This document shows, in pieces, positions 27,014 through 34,658 of a stretch of 64,000 nucleotides of DNA. The notes under the pieces are model-generated. The model was not told where the DNA came from. It worked only from the letters and a program-made list of their open reading frames with translations, and did not search any database. The position numbers and the translations under genes are program-made. The stretch is from Halalkalibacter oceani. GTDB taxonomy: Bacteria > Bacillota > Bacilli > Bacillales > Bacillaceae_D. Location: positions 310,001 through 374,000 of the forward strand of contig NZ_JBEPKD010000001.1 of the NCBI RefSeq assembly GCF_040544555.1, read 5' to 3'. Position 1 is the first letter of the stretch, and every line of letters begins with the position of its first letter.

Positions 27014-28564
27014 ATGGTTACAAACCGCATAACAAATACAAGTTTTGAAGCGGACACGTTATCACCCTGGGTTTCACTAAATGGGACAATCATAAATAAT
27101 GAAAGTCATTCAGGGTTTCGCGCAGTCCAATTAAGCGGAGGAATGACAAACTCATTTGTTTACCAAACTGTTCCTGTTTCTCCTGGTGAAAGCTTTGAGC
27201 TTATTGTCTCACTTGCCAAAGTAGGAGACATGCCGGCACCGCCCATGACATTGGCGATTAATTACTACGACAATGCTTTCAATTTTATGGATTATGGCAT
27301 CATCACTCATGTAGATGTCGACAGAATACCGAATGTCGAAAACGATACTTGGATTGAAGTCTATCAAACCAGTTTGCCGGCGCCAGCAGGAGCGGCACAA
27401 GCCTTAATTCTCATTAACACATTACCCGCGGAAGGCTCAGCAGATGTAATCGTAGATGACATTTCGTTACTGACAGGTACTGGGAACGGCATTGGAGTTA
27501 CGGGACCAACCGGACCTCAAGGTCCGCAGGGAATTCAAGGACCTGCCGGGCCAACTGGTGTTCCCGGAGTTACAGGACCTGCCGGACCAGCGGGTATCAC
27601 CGGACCTATGGGCGCTACTGGACCGCCTGGGATAGCAGGGGTCACTGGGCCTGCCGGCACCACAGGTGTTACCGGACCGCCTGGTATTACCGGGGTCACT
27701 GGAGTTACAGGGGCCACGGGTGCGCCAGGACCAGCTGGAATGACGGGAGTTACTGGAATAACTGGGGCTACCGGAGTAACTGGAGTGACGGGAATTATCG
27801 GACCTACGGGAGTCACGGGCGCGACAGGCGTTACAGGAGCGACAGGAATGACGGGACCGACGGGGGCCACCGGACCAGCTGGAGTGACGGGGATAACAGG
27901 AGCTACCGGAGTTACGGTGCCTACGGGAGTCACCGGACCAACAGGAGCCACTGGAGTTACTGGAGTCACAGGAATTACCGGACCAACAGGAGCTACTGGT
28001 CCAACTGGTGTTACGGGCGCGACAGGGGCTACCGGACCGGCAGGAGCGGGTGGAGGATTAATTACCTTCGCTTCAGGTGATACCGTATCACTTACTACTA
28101 ACAGTACAGGGGAATCCGCCACTGTTTTGGCTTCAGGGTTTGGCAACTTTAGCCCTTCTATGACCGTTACAGGAGGAACTACTTTCAGTTTTCCATCAGG
28201 CGAGGCTTTTTCCTTTGTCATGCCATTTGATGCTACTGTTGATAGTATATATATGTCTGTAACGAATCTGGCCTTTACTCCACCTTCGGGTCAACAGATT
28301 TTCCCATATGTTGCTTTAGCCACTGCACCTTCAGGCAGCAACACATTCACCATACTTCCTGAGACACAAACTTTTGTCACTACGCCATACATGGGGGGGA
28401 CAGCTTATCCGGCAAATACAATTTTAGCTGGTGAGCTAACTGGAATTGGTGAAACCATCCCTGCTGGCACAAGAGTTGCGATCGTTTGCGGTTTTGAAAC
28501 GACCGGGTCTCCACTCGCAGCTTCTTATCTCTTTTATTATACAGGCGGGATTTCCTTAAGTTAA
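27014..28564 (+). CDS. Collagen-like exosporium/surface protein
   Basis: A 516-residue protein in three parts. Residues 1-160 resemble a carbohydrate-binding jelly-roll (NTSFEADTLSPW near the start, VDDISLL at the end). Residues 161-345 are about 61 Gly-X-Y triplets rich in GPT, GVT and GAT, as in BclA/BclB. Residues ~346-516 resemble the BclB-type C-terminal trimerisation domain (ITFASGDTVSLTT, FSFVMPFDATVDSIYMSV). It has no signal peptide, normal for spore-surface proteins made in the mother cell. GGAGGG precedes the ATG. One triplet has Val in place of Gly (codon 27917). Confidence 0.85.
   Translation: MVTNRITNTSFEADTLSPWVSLNGTIINNESHSGFRAVQLSGGMTNSFVYQTVPVSPGESFELIVSLAKVGDMPAPPMTLAINYYDNAFNFMDYGIITHVDVDRIPNVENDTWIEVYQTSLPAPAGAAQALILINTLPAEGSADVIVDDISLLTGTGNGIGVTGPTGPQGPQGIQGPAGPTGVPGVTGPAGPAGITGPMGATGPPGIAGVTGPAGTTGVTGPPGITGVTGVTGATGAPGPAGMTGVTGITGATGVTGVTGIIGPTGVTGATGVTGATGMTGPTGATGPAGVTGITGATGVTVPTGVTGPTGATGVTGVTGITGPTGATGPTGVTGATGATGPAGAGGGLITFASGDTVSLTTNSTGESATVLASGFGNFSPSMTVTGGTTFSFPSGEAFSFVMPFDATVDSIYMSVTNLAFTPPSGQQIFPYVALATAPSGSNTFTILPETQTFVTTPYMGGTAYPANTILAGELTGIGETIPAGTRVAIVCGFETTGSPLAASYLFYYTGGISLS
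27494..28048 (+). repeat. Collagen-type Gly-X-Y coding repeat
   Basis: A direct repeat of 9-bp units encoding Gly-X-Thr/Pro over about 185 codons. Such arrays vary in length between strains by slippage or recombination. Confidence 0.9.
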
Positions 28565-28580
28565 ATCCAGCCTGCTAAAA

Positions 28581-28612
28581 AAGTCTCTGCAATTATGCGG
28601 AGACTTCTTTTA
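28581..28612 (+). terminator. Terminator after the collagen-like gene
   Basis: AAGTCTC and GAGACTT form a stem around a short loop, with CTTTTAT after it. Confidence 0.65.
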
Positions 28613-28710
28613 TGAGCCTTACCAGACTTTAACGATTGCCCATTTTATTTGCAGAAGGAAATAAACGTAAAGAAAAGAAGTATACAAAGTGAAAAATATG
28701 GTGGTCCGCT

Positions 28711-29030
28711 ATGAAATTCAAAAACGTCATATTAATAACTGCCCTATGTGTGGTTCTCGTAATCGGGGCTGGAGTTTTGTTTGAACCATCTCCCAAAGTA
28801 GGGAGATTGATGAAGCGACCGCTGCCGTAGAAGCCGGATCAGTCGGGATTGATAGTAACGGAATCGTCACCATTCATTATCAGGGCAAGAAATTTATCAC
28901 AACGGTGGAAGAGCTCGACGCACATGATGGAACATATACGATGACAGATGAAAACGAAAATCCAATCATGATGGCAATCATTGATCCTGACAATCTGGAC
29001 CAGCTTAGGTTTGAACATTTTACTGAATGA
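28711..29030 (+). pseudogene. Small secreted protein, frameshifted
   Basis: The frame starts with a clear signal peptide (MKFKNVILITALCVVLVIGA) and breaks after EPSPK. A second frame, shifted by one base, continues with EIDEATAAVEAGSVGID and MTDENENPIMMAIIDPD to TGA at 29028. Together they would give about 105 residues. The family is not recognised. Its stop overlaps the ATG of an alternative start of the next gene. Confidence 0.55.
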
Positions 29031-29056
29031 TTTCAAAAAGGAAGGGAAGGGATTCT

Positions 29057-29515
29057 TTGAGTTCTTATCCAAAATTGCCGCTTACTGCAGCAGAAAAAGC
29101 AACATTGAAAAAAGAAAAAGTGAAAAGATGCGATATCCATAGTTTTCGCCCTGATCAACTGGCTAATCTGCTACATATTCCTGTTGAACGAGCAAAAACG
29201 TTAAAAGGCCTGGCTGAATTTCAAACGGTACCGTCGATTGGTCCCAAATTAGCTGAAAAGCTATTGTATCAATTAAACATCTTTTCCTTATATGAAATTA
29301 AAGATAAAAACGGAGCTGAACTTTTCGATGAGTTAGAACAGCACTTAGGAGTATGGACGGACGCTTGTGTCGAGGATCAATTACGTTGCGTAATTCACTA
29401 CGCGAACCATCCGAATAGTCAGAAGCAATGGTTTGATTTCACTGAGCAACGAAAGAAGGAGCGGGACATAACAGGCTATCCGACCAACCGCCCGCAAACA
29501 GCCTGGTATAAGTAG
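29057..29515 (+). CDS. Helix-hairpin-helix protein, Cdd1/pathogenicity-locus family
   Basis: A 152-residue protein of the Cdd1 family; biological role unproven. Helix-hairpin-helix motifs (LLHIPVERAKTLKGLAEF, VPSIGPKLAEKLLYQL) suggest nucleic-acid binding. The C-terminal QLRCVIHYANH and KQWFDFTEQRK are family signatures. The TTG at 29057 follows GGAAGGGAAGGG and is preferred to the ATG at 29027. A terminator lies 32 bases after the stop. Confidence 0.75.
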   Translation: MSSYPKLPLTAAEKATLKKEKVKRCDIHSFRPDQLANLLHIPVERAKTLKGLAEFQTVPSIGPKLAEKLLYQLNIFSLYEIKDKNGAELFDELEQHLGVWTDACVEDQLRCVIHYANHPNSQKQWFDFTEQRKKERDITGYPTNRPQTAWYK

Positions 29516-29547
29516 ACGATCAGGCTCTGATGTTGTTTATCCCAAAA

Positions 29548-29585
29548 GTTGGGTCCCAAAAGGAACAAAGGGACTCAGCTTTTTT
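29548..29585 (+). terminator. Terminator after the Cdd1-family gene
   Basis: GTTGGGTCCC pairs with GGGACTCAGC using two wobble pairs, followed by TTTTTT. Confidence 0.7.
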
Positions 29586-29683
29586 GTCAGCCAGGAATGG
29601 ACGCAAACAATAATAAGGCAAATGTCATCACGATAACAATAACAGTTCCTACCTCTCCTAAAACGATGAGAAAAGGCCATCAT

Positions 29684-29959
29684 TTAAAGAACCGCAAAGT
29701 CGCTTTAGCTGTTTCGGCCGGGATCAGGAAAGCTGATTATAGCGAGGAGGGGAGATATCGTTATACGCTCGAGCAGCTGTTGATTCCATTTGAAACGACA
29801 TTCTTTTATTGCCAGGCTGATTACCGGTCCGTCTATGCATTTTACGGAACTGAGCACGCACCGGGAGCAACTGAGGAAGAAGAATTGAAGCCTAAACGTG
29901 ACACCCTTAGCCGAAGCGCAAACGAATATCTTGCTTTCATTGAAGGAATGGTGAAATAA
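29684..29959 (+). pseudogene. C-terminal fragment of a flavodoxin-fold NAD(P)H oxidoreductase
   Basis: LKNRKVALAVSAGI, YRYTLEQLLIPFETTFFYC and the closing SANEYLAFIEG match the C-terminal half of KefF/MdaB-like quinone reductases. The N-terminal half, including the FMN-binding loop, is absent. The open frame extends upstream through unrelated sequence into a terminator, so it has no proper start. Confidence 0.6.
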
Positions 29960-30038
29960 AAAACATGGATGATTTTTCTTAAGTGATTGTGATACACTAA
30001 GTTTACCAGTTTAGTTAATCCGTCTGTGCAGAAGAAAG

Positions 30039-30116
30039 GAGTATCCAGTTATGAAGAAAAGATCGCTTAAAGAATTATCCTCCGGTTATGGATACTCCAC
30101 TGCTGTTTTCTTTTAG
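30039..30116 (+). promoter_or_regulatory. 21-codon leader ORF with sequestered ribosome binding site
   Basis: GAAAGGAG is followed by ATG at 30051, giving a 21-residue frame that ends in STAVFF. GGAGTATCC (30039-30047), which contains the Shine-Dalgarno core, is exactly complementary to GGATACTCC (30090-30098) inside the same frame. This could regulate translation of the downstream RidA gene. Alternatively it is a decayed gene start. Confidence 0.4.
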
Positions 30117-30197
30117 AAATCTCTTCAAGGGTGAAGTGTGTCTAAAAAGAGGTCGCTGGAGAAGCAGCAGAATTTTTCTAAAGACGGGAGAATATCA

Positions 30198-30596
30198 ATG
30201 GATAACAATAAAATCACGCGAAAAAACCCGGCCAATATGCCGGAACCGGTCGGCAATTACACACATATTACAAAAATTCCAAGAGGCGCGGAATTATTCG
30301 TGACATCCGGGCAAGTCGGTGTCGATCAAAACGGACAATTCCCTGACAAAATGAATGAACAAATCCAGCATACCTTTGCCAACATTCGAAAAGTCTTGGC
30401 AGCGGAAGGATTGAGCTCGAAAGATATTATTAAAGTGAATATTTGGGCGGTAGAGCCGATTGATTGGGATTTCCTCTATTCAGAGTGGGAACAGCTGTTT
30501 AGCAGCGAATATCCGGCGATGACGGTAGCCTATATTACGGCGTTAGGGCTGCCTGAAATTAAGATAGAAATCGAAATATGGGCAGCTAAAGCTTAA
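30198..30596 (+). CDS. ridA: RidA family protein
   Basis: Trimeric enamine/imine deaminase family protecting against reactive 2-aminoacrylate and related compounds, or a divergent Rid protein. The 132 residues include AELFVTSGQVGVDQNG, TFANIRKVLAAEGLSSKDIIKVNIW and AMTVAYITALGLPEIKIEIE. The RidA catalytic Arg, normally in the PRxxR-like segment before the C-terminal strand, is not obvious. The ATG at 30198 follows GACGGGAG by 8 bases; upstream in-frame residues are not family-like. Confidence 0.85.
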   Translation: MDNNKITRKNPANMPEPVGNYTHITKIPRGAELFVTSGQVGVDQNGQFPDKMNEQIQHTFANIRKVLAAEGLSSKDIIKVNIWAVEPIDWDFLYSEWEQLFSSEYPAMTVAYITALGLPEIKIEIEIWAAKA

Positions 30597-30619
30597 ACGA
30601 CAGCCACACTTCATCCAAA

Positions 30620-30657
30620 CATGGAACCTTTCTATTTTAAGGGTTCCATGTTTTTTT
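30620..30657. terminator. Terminator after ridA, overlapping the hxlR end
   Basis: CATGGAACC and GGTTCCATG form a stem followed by TTTTTTT. The convergent HxlR gene ends inside it. Confidence 0.8.
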
Positions 30658-30988
30658 CTCCCCATTCACACATCATATCGAGAATCGGGAGAAGCGAGCG
30701 GCCGCGCTCAGATAATGAATATTCAACCTTTGGCGGAATATGTGGGAATTCTTCCCGCCTAATCAGGACATCTGCTTCCAATTCTTTTAGCATGACGCTC
30801 AGTGTTTTGAACGAAATCGTTTCGATCTTGCGCTGTAACTCATTGAATCTCATAACTTTATTTTCCGCCAGCCAGTACAAAATCACCATTTTATATTTGC
30901 CGCCTATTAAAGACAATGTATAACCAAACCCGGTTTTCTTTATCTCCACACGTGATGGCACACAGGTTTCTATCGTTTCATTTTTCAT
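30632..30988 (-). CDS. HxlR-family transcriptional regulator
   Basis: A 118-residue winged-helix regulator of the redox/aldehyde-responsive HxlR family. GGKYKMVILYWLAENKVMRFNELQRKI is spread over residues ~29-55, and the signature LERADVL-like LKELEADVLIRREEFPHIPPKVEYSLSERG follows. A single Cys (residue 9) precedes the HTH, as in YodB/HypR types where it can sense electrophiles. GAAGGAG lies 8 bases before the ATG. It is divergent from the ECF41 gene. Confidence 0.92.
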   Translation of the reverse strand: MKNETIETCVPSRVEIKKTGFGYTLSLIGGKYKMVILYWLAENKVMRFNELQRKIETISFKTLSVMLKELEADVLIRREEFPHIPPKVEYSLSERGRSLLPILDMMCEWGEKNMEPLK

Positions 30989-31121
30989 CTAAATCCGCTC
31001 CTTCGGGAAGTTCTGCTATTAATTTAACTATTGAATTGCCAGCTGTGATTATTCTTTCTTTTGTTTAAACTTGTGTATAGGATGATTATTGAAGGACAAA
31101 AAAGGGGAGAGGCATGTAATC

Positions 31122-32012
31122 ATGAACGAACAAATGTCAGAAATAGATGCTCTTTATCAAACATATCAACCATTTCTCTTTTCTATTGCCTATCGGATGC
31201 TTGGAACGATTACCGATGCTGAGGATGTCGTACAGGACTTATTTTTGAACTTCACACCAGATCTTACTCAAATTAATGACATGAAAGCATACCTTGCCAA
31301 AATGATCACAAACCGTTGTTTAAATTTCCTGAATTCCGCCAGGTACAAAAGAGAAATATATACAGGACCCTGGCTTCCCGAACCCCAGGTACATTCAACA
31401 GAGCACCCTTTGGATAAAATAATCAACGATGAAGCTGTCTCTTATGCGTTTCTCGTTATAATGGAGCAGCTCTCACCGGCAGAACGAGCAATCTTTATTT
31501 TTAGAGAAGCACTATGTTACAGCTATAAGGAAATTGCTGAAGTTATCGGAAAATCTGAAGCAAACTGCCGAAAAATCCACAGCCGGGCAAAAAAGAAATT
31601 AGCAGGTCAATGGCCCCTTTCCACCGGCAAAGCCGAAAAGCATAATCATCTTGTCAAAACATTTATCAAGGCTTCAACGACCGGAGAGATGTCTGAGCTG
31701 ATCGAGGCTCTGTCAGAAGATGTAATAGTCGTAACTGATGGGGGCGGCAAAGTTACTTCTGCATTGAACCCGATATACAGCAAAACAAATGTCGCTGCCT
31801 TTTTATTGGGCATTAGCAAAAAAGGTGCTTTCAAAGGAAAGCTTATGCCTGTGAAAGTCAATGACCGTCCAGGTATACTTCAAATCATCGATGGTGAGCC
31901 CAGTCATGTAATCAGTTTTACTTTGGATAAAAACGAGAAATATATTGAAAGAATTTATATTGTACTCAACCCTGATAAATTAAGTCATATTGCTATTTCC
32001 GGGTTGTCATAA
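31122..32012 (+). CDS. ECF41-type sigma factor with SnoaL-like C-terminal domain
   Basis: A 296-residue ECF sigma. Regions 2 (DAEDVVQDLFLNF) and 4 (EALCYSYKEIAEVIGKSEANCRKIHSRAKKKL) are followed by a ~110-residue SnoaL-like extension. Both ECF41 signature elements are present: WLPEP between regions 2 and 4, and DGGGK in the extension. No anti-sigma gene is needed in this group because the extension regulates activity. The next gene is the expected carboxymuconolactone-decarboxylase-like partner, with a matching promoter at 32184. Confidence 0.92.
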   Translation: MNEQMSEIDALYQTYQPFLFSIAYRMLGTITDAEDVVQDLFLNFTPDLTQINDMKAYLAKMITNRCLNFLNSARYKREIYTGPWLPEPQVHSTEHPLDKIINDEAVSYAFLVIMEQLSPAERAIFIFREALCYSYKEIAEVIGKSEANCRKIHSRAKKKLAGQWPLSTGKAEKHNHLVKTFIKASTTGEMSELIEALSEDVIVVTDGGGKVTSALNPIYSKTNVAAFLLGISKKGAFKGKLMPVKVNDRPGILQIIDGEPSHVISFTLDKNEKYIERIYIVLNPDKLSHIAISGLS

Positions 32013-32059
32013 AGGGGCTGGGACAAAAGGTTGCTTTTTTACCTTTTTCCCAGCCCCTA
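32013..32059 (+). terminator. Hairpin repeat (third copy) after the ECF41 gene
   Basis: AGGGGCTGGGACAAAAGGT pairs with ACCTTTTTCCCAGCCCCT. It starts one base past the stop codon and belongs to the same family as 1393-1440 and 8128-8170. Confidence 0.75.
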
Positions 32060-32100
32060 AGCTATGAGTGGAGCCGCCACGATCTTTAAAAGCCCGATGT

Positions 32101-32169
32101 GAGTGGGTTTCTCACAACGGGATTGCGGCGATTTAAGCCATTGCTGTTCCATGCTAATTAGTTTTGTCT
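32101..32169 (-). repeat. 70-bp dispersed repeat, copy B
   Basis: Read on the minus strand it matches 12161-12230: AGACAAAACTA at one end, GCAATGGCTT in the middle and CCCGTTGTGAGAAACCCACT at the other. It lies between a hairpin repeat and the ECF41-type promoter. Confidence 0.6.
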
Positions 32170-32183
32170 GATCCTCTTTTTTG

Positions 32184-32210
32184 TGTCACACAATCATCCT
32201 CTATTTTGTC
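32184..32210 (+). promoter_or_regulatory. ECF41-type promoter
   Basis: TGTCACA at 32184-32190 and TGTC at 32207-32210 are separated by 16 bases. The established ECF41 promoter is TGTCACA, 16 bases, then CGTC. It lies 44 bases before the carboxymuconolactone-decarboxylase-like gene and directly after the ECF41 sigma gene. Confidence 0.75.
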
Positions 32211-32253
32211 TTGATTAGTGAAAGACCAAAATAAAGCACTGGAGGAATGTAAG

Positions 32254-32715
32254 ATGAAACAGCGTGTCAATTATTTCAAGACTAACCCGAAGGTTTTACA
32301 GTTAATGCTTCAATTGGAGGAGTATAAGAAAACGACCGGATTTGACAGCAAACTAATCGAATTGATTAAAATCCGCGCCTCTCAAATCAACGGCTGCGGC
32401 TTTTGCCTCGATATGCATACGAAAGATGCCCGGGCAATCGGTGAAACCGAGCAAAGAATCTATTGCTTGAGCGCATGGCGCGAAACACCCTTTTATTCAG
32501 AAAGAGAGAGGGCTGTTCTTGAATTGACTGAAGCAGTCACTACTATTTCAGCGGGCGGAGTGCCGGATGAAGTGTATGAAAGGGTCCGCAAGCATTTTGA
32601 TGAAACGCAATATATCGACCTTGTCGCTATTATGATTACGATTAACGGCTGGAATCGATTAGCCCTTGCAGCGCAACTGCTTCCGGGAGATTACGAGGCT
32701 CAAGCGGTTAAATAA
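32254..32715 (+). CDS. Carboxymuconolactone decarboxylase/AhpD-like protein
   Basis: A 153-residue alkylhydroperoxidase-D-like protein. The redox-active CxxC and proton-relay His appear in QINGCGFCLDMHTKDAR. It probably reduces peroxides or other electrophiles; no biochemical substrate can be inferred. The ATG at 32254 follows CTGGAGGAATG. Genes of this type are the standard ECF41 target, and an ECF41-type promoter lies just upstream. Confidence 0.9.
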   Translation: MKQRVNYFKTNPKVLQLMLQLEEYKKTTGFDSKLIELIKIRASQINGCGFCLDMHTKDARAIGETEQRIYCLSAWRETPFYSERERAVLELTEAVTTISAGGVPDEVYERVRKHFDETQYIDLVAIMITINGWNRLALAAQLLPGDYEAQAVK

Positions 32716-32750
32716 GGATGAGGAGGTTGGATCGCTTTTCGTAACCTTAA

Positions 32751-32784
32751 CAAGCCCTCATCTCAACAATGAGGTGAGGGCTTG
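32751..32784 (+). terminator. Hairpin after the AhpD-like gene
   Basis: A 13-14 bp stem (AAGCCCTCATCTCA with TGAGGTGAGGGCTT) and a four-base loop. The T tail is weak. Confidence 0.6.
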
Positions 32785-32850
32785 TATAACTCGAGTTATC
32801 AACTTCATGTAACTGGCTAAGATGGTTGTGGCAAATCTCCCATGGAATTA

Positions 32851-33551
32851 TTACTTTTGCTCAGCAAATCTCCACCATGCAACAGTACCGACAAACCCTG
32901 CTATTCCCGTAGTGCAAGAATTGAGATGCTGATGAATCCGATATCAGTTCCGGTTAGAAGCAGCACCGGTATAGTCCAGGGGAAATAAGGGCCGATCCCC
33001 AGCTGCATGACTACATTGGAAACAATAACGATGACAAACGTCAGCCCGATCGGGGCGAGGTAACCTTTGGTAACATTTGCTAATAAAGCGCTCGTTGTAC
33101 TGACCACTGTAATCAATAGCGATATCGTCATGAAAGTTAAAAAGATACCTAAAATAAAAGGTAACGAACTATCACTGACTCCAAGGAGGATTCCCGCTCC
33201 TACGAGTACCAAAAAGGAAAAAATCGCCAAAAGCACATTCCACATTGTAATAACGATGAATTTAGACAACACACTATACCATTTCGAAATCGGCTTGACG
33301 AGAAGATCCTTGATCGTGTTGTCCGTGTACTCCCGTCCAAAGACCCATGCGGATGTAAAGGAAAATCCAACCACCAGCAAGGAAGCGATGGAACCAAGCA
33401 AACCTGAAAAATAGGTCTCCCAATTGTCCCCAGAACTATTGAAGAAACCGACCATTGCAGGCAAGATTGCAAATGCCGCAAGGATAACCCAAAACACCGT
33501 GGAACGCCAGACTTTACGTACTTCATTATGAATAAAGGAAAGTATATTCAT
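32851..33551 (-). pseudogene. ABC-2 type permease with C-terminal frameshift
   Basis: A membrane permease of about 232 residues with six hydrophobic segments (NEVRKVWRSTVFWVILAAF start, GREYTDNTIKDLLVKPISK loop). The frame stops at 32901 after SISILALRE. Supplying one base near 32906 continues as TGIAGFVGTVAWWRFAEQK to a stop at 32851, the normal last helix and tail of this family. The truncated product would lack that helix. The gene overlaps the ATPase gene stop by 4 bases. Confidence 0.75.
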
Positions 33552-34492
33552 GATTGAATCCTCCCTGCCGTACGAATAGCTCGCAGAAAATAACCTTCCA
33601 GATCTTCAGTTACAATACTCAAATGTGTAGGAGGCTGATTGAAGCGCACTAACAGCTCCGCAAGCTTTTCAGGCTGTGCTATCGCTCGGGCTTCCGTAAG
33701 TTCTAGACGTCCGTCAGCTGTATTCTTGACATCATATCCATGCTCCGTGAGAATACGCTGCATCGTGCTTTGATCGCGTCCATTTAGAACCAAACGTTTT
33801 TCAAGCGACTGCTGCAGCTGATTCATTTTCATATCCTGGATCAGCTGTCCTTGGTGCATAATCCCGATGCGGTCGACCAATTTGGCCAGTTCCTCCAACA
33901 GATGGCTCGATATGAATATCGTAACGCCAAAGTTTCTTGATAAATCAAACAGCAGCTCTCTGATCTCAACGACACTGGCCGGATCAAGACCGTTAGTCGG
34001 TTCATCGAGAATCAAAATTTCCGGGTTATGAATCAAAGCCTTCGCCAATCCAATCCGCTGCTTGTTCCCTAAAGAAAGATTTTTGGCTTTTTTGTTTTTA
34101 TGAATATCGAGACCAAGCTTCTGAAGCACACGGTCAATGGACTTGTGATCAGTAATCAATTGCATTCTGCGTGCAATATCCAGGTTTTCCATTACCGTCA
34201 GCTCCGGATAGAAAGTTGCTTCCTCCAAATATCCTACTTTGTCCCATAGTTGATAGTTGCCGAAATCAACCTTGCTGCCCAACATGTAGATGCTGCCGGA
34301 GGACGGTTTAAGCAACGACAGAAGCATCTTGATGGTCGTTGTTTTGCCGGCCCCGTTCAAACCGAGAAAGCCGAAGATCTCCCCGCTGTTTACTTCAAGC
34401 GAAAGGTCGCTGACGGCGCGGTATGAGCCAAAGCTTTTGCTAACATCTTCCAACTGTATTGCAGAGGAGATGCCTGTTTTATTTTTACTCAT
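33548..34492 (-). CDS. ABC transporter ATP-binding protein
   Basis: A 314-residue ATPase of the bacitracin/lantibiotic-like or Nat-type ABC-2 systems. Walker A is GLNGAGKTT, the signature-like stretch LSLGNKQRIGLAKAL is slightly divergent (usually LSGGQ), and Walker B is ILILDEPTNGLDP. The C-terminal 90 residues form the extra domain typical of this branch. It is the first gene of a two-gene operon with the frameshifted permease and divergent from a two-component system that may control it. Confidence 0.9.
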   Translation of the reverse strand: MSKNKTGISSAIQLEDVSKSFGSYRAVSDLSLEVNSGEIFGFLGLNGAGKTTTIKMLLSLLKPSSGSIYMLGSKVDFGNYQLWDKVGYLEEATFYPELTVMENLDIARRMQLITDHKSIDRVLQKLGLDIHKNKKAKNLSLGNKQRIGLAKALIHNPEILILDEPTNGLDPASVVEIRELLFDLSRNFGVTIFISSHLLEELAKLVDRIGIMHQGQLIQDMKMNQLQQSLEKRLVLNGRDQSTMQRILTEHGYDVKNTADGRLELTEARAIAQPEKLAELLVRFNQPPTHLSIVTEDLEGYFLRAIRTAGRIQS

Positions 34493-34658
34493 CAGATAAC
34501 CACTCCTAACTTTTAATTTTCCACTCTGTGACTTTGTGTGAAGCCTACCTGCACTCTAATTTTCAAACATCAACTGAACCTCAATTTTTACGTCGCAGCA
34601 TTGTTGATATTCAGTTTATCTTTCAGGAGTATACTAGTAGAAAAGGGGGAGACAGACA

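Noticed and set aside
27494..28048. Could the short regular repeats be a CRISPR array?
   Set aside because: Units of 9 bases with no spacers, in frame with a collagen-like protein.
27535..28221. A 228-codon open frame on the minus strand rich in Pro-Val.
   Set aside because: It is the antisense shadow of the Gly-X-Thr collagen repeat; it has no ribosome binding site and its composition is dictated by the repeat.
29549..29683. An N-terminal extension of the flavodoxin-fold fragment.
   Set aside because: The start lies inside the terminator of the preceding gene and the residues do not match the family, so only the C-terminal part is kept as a relic.
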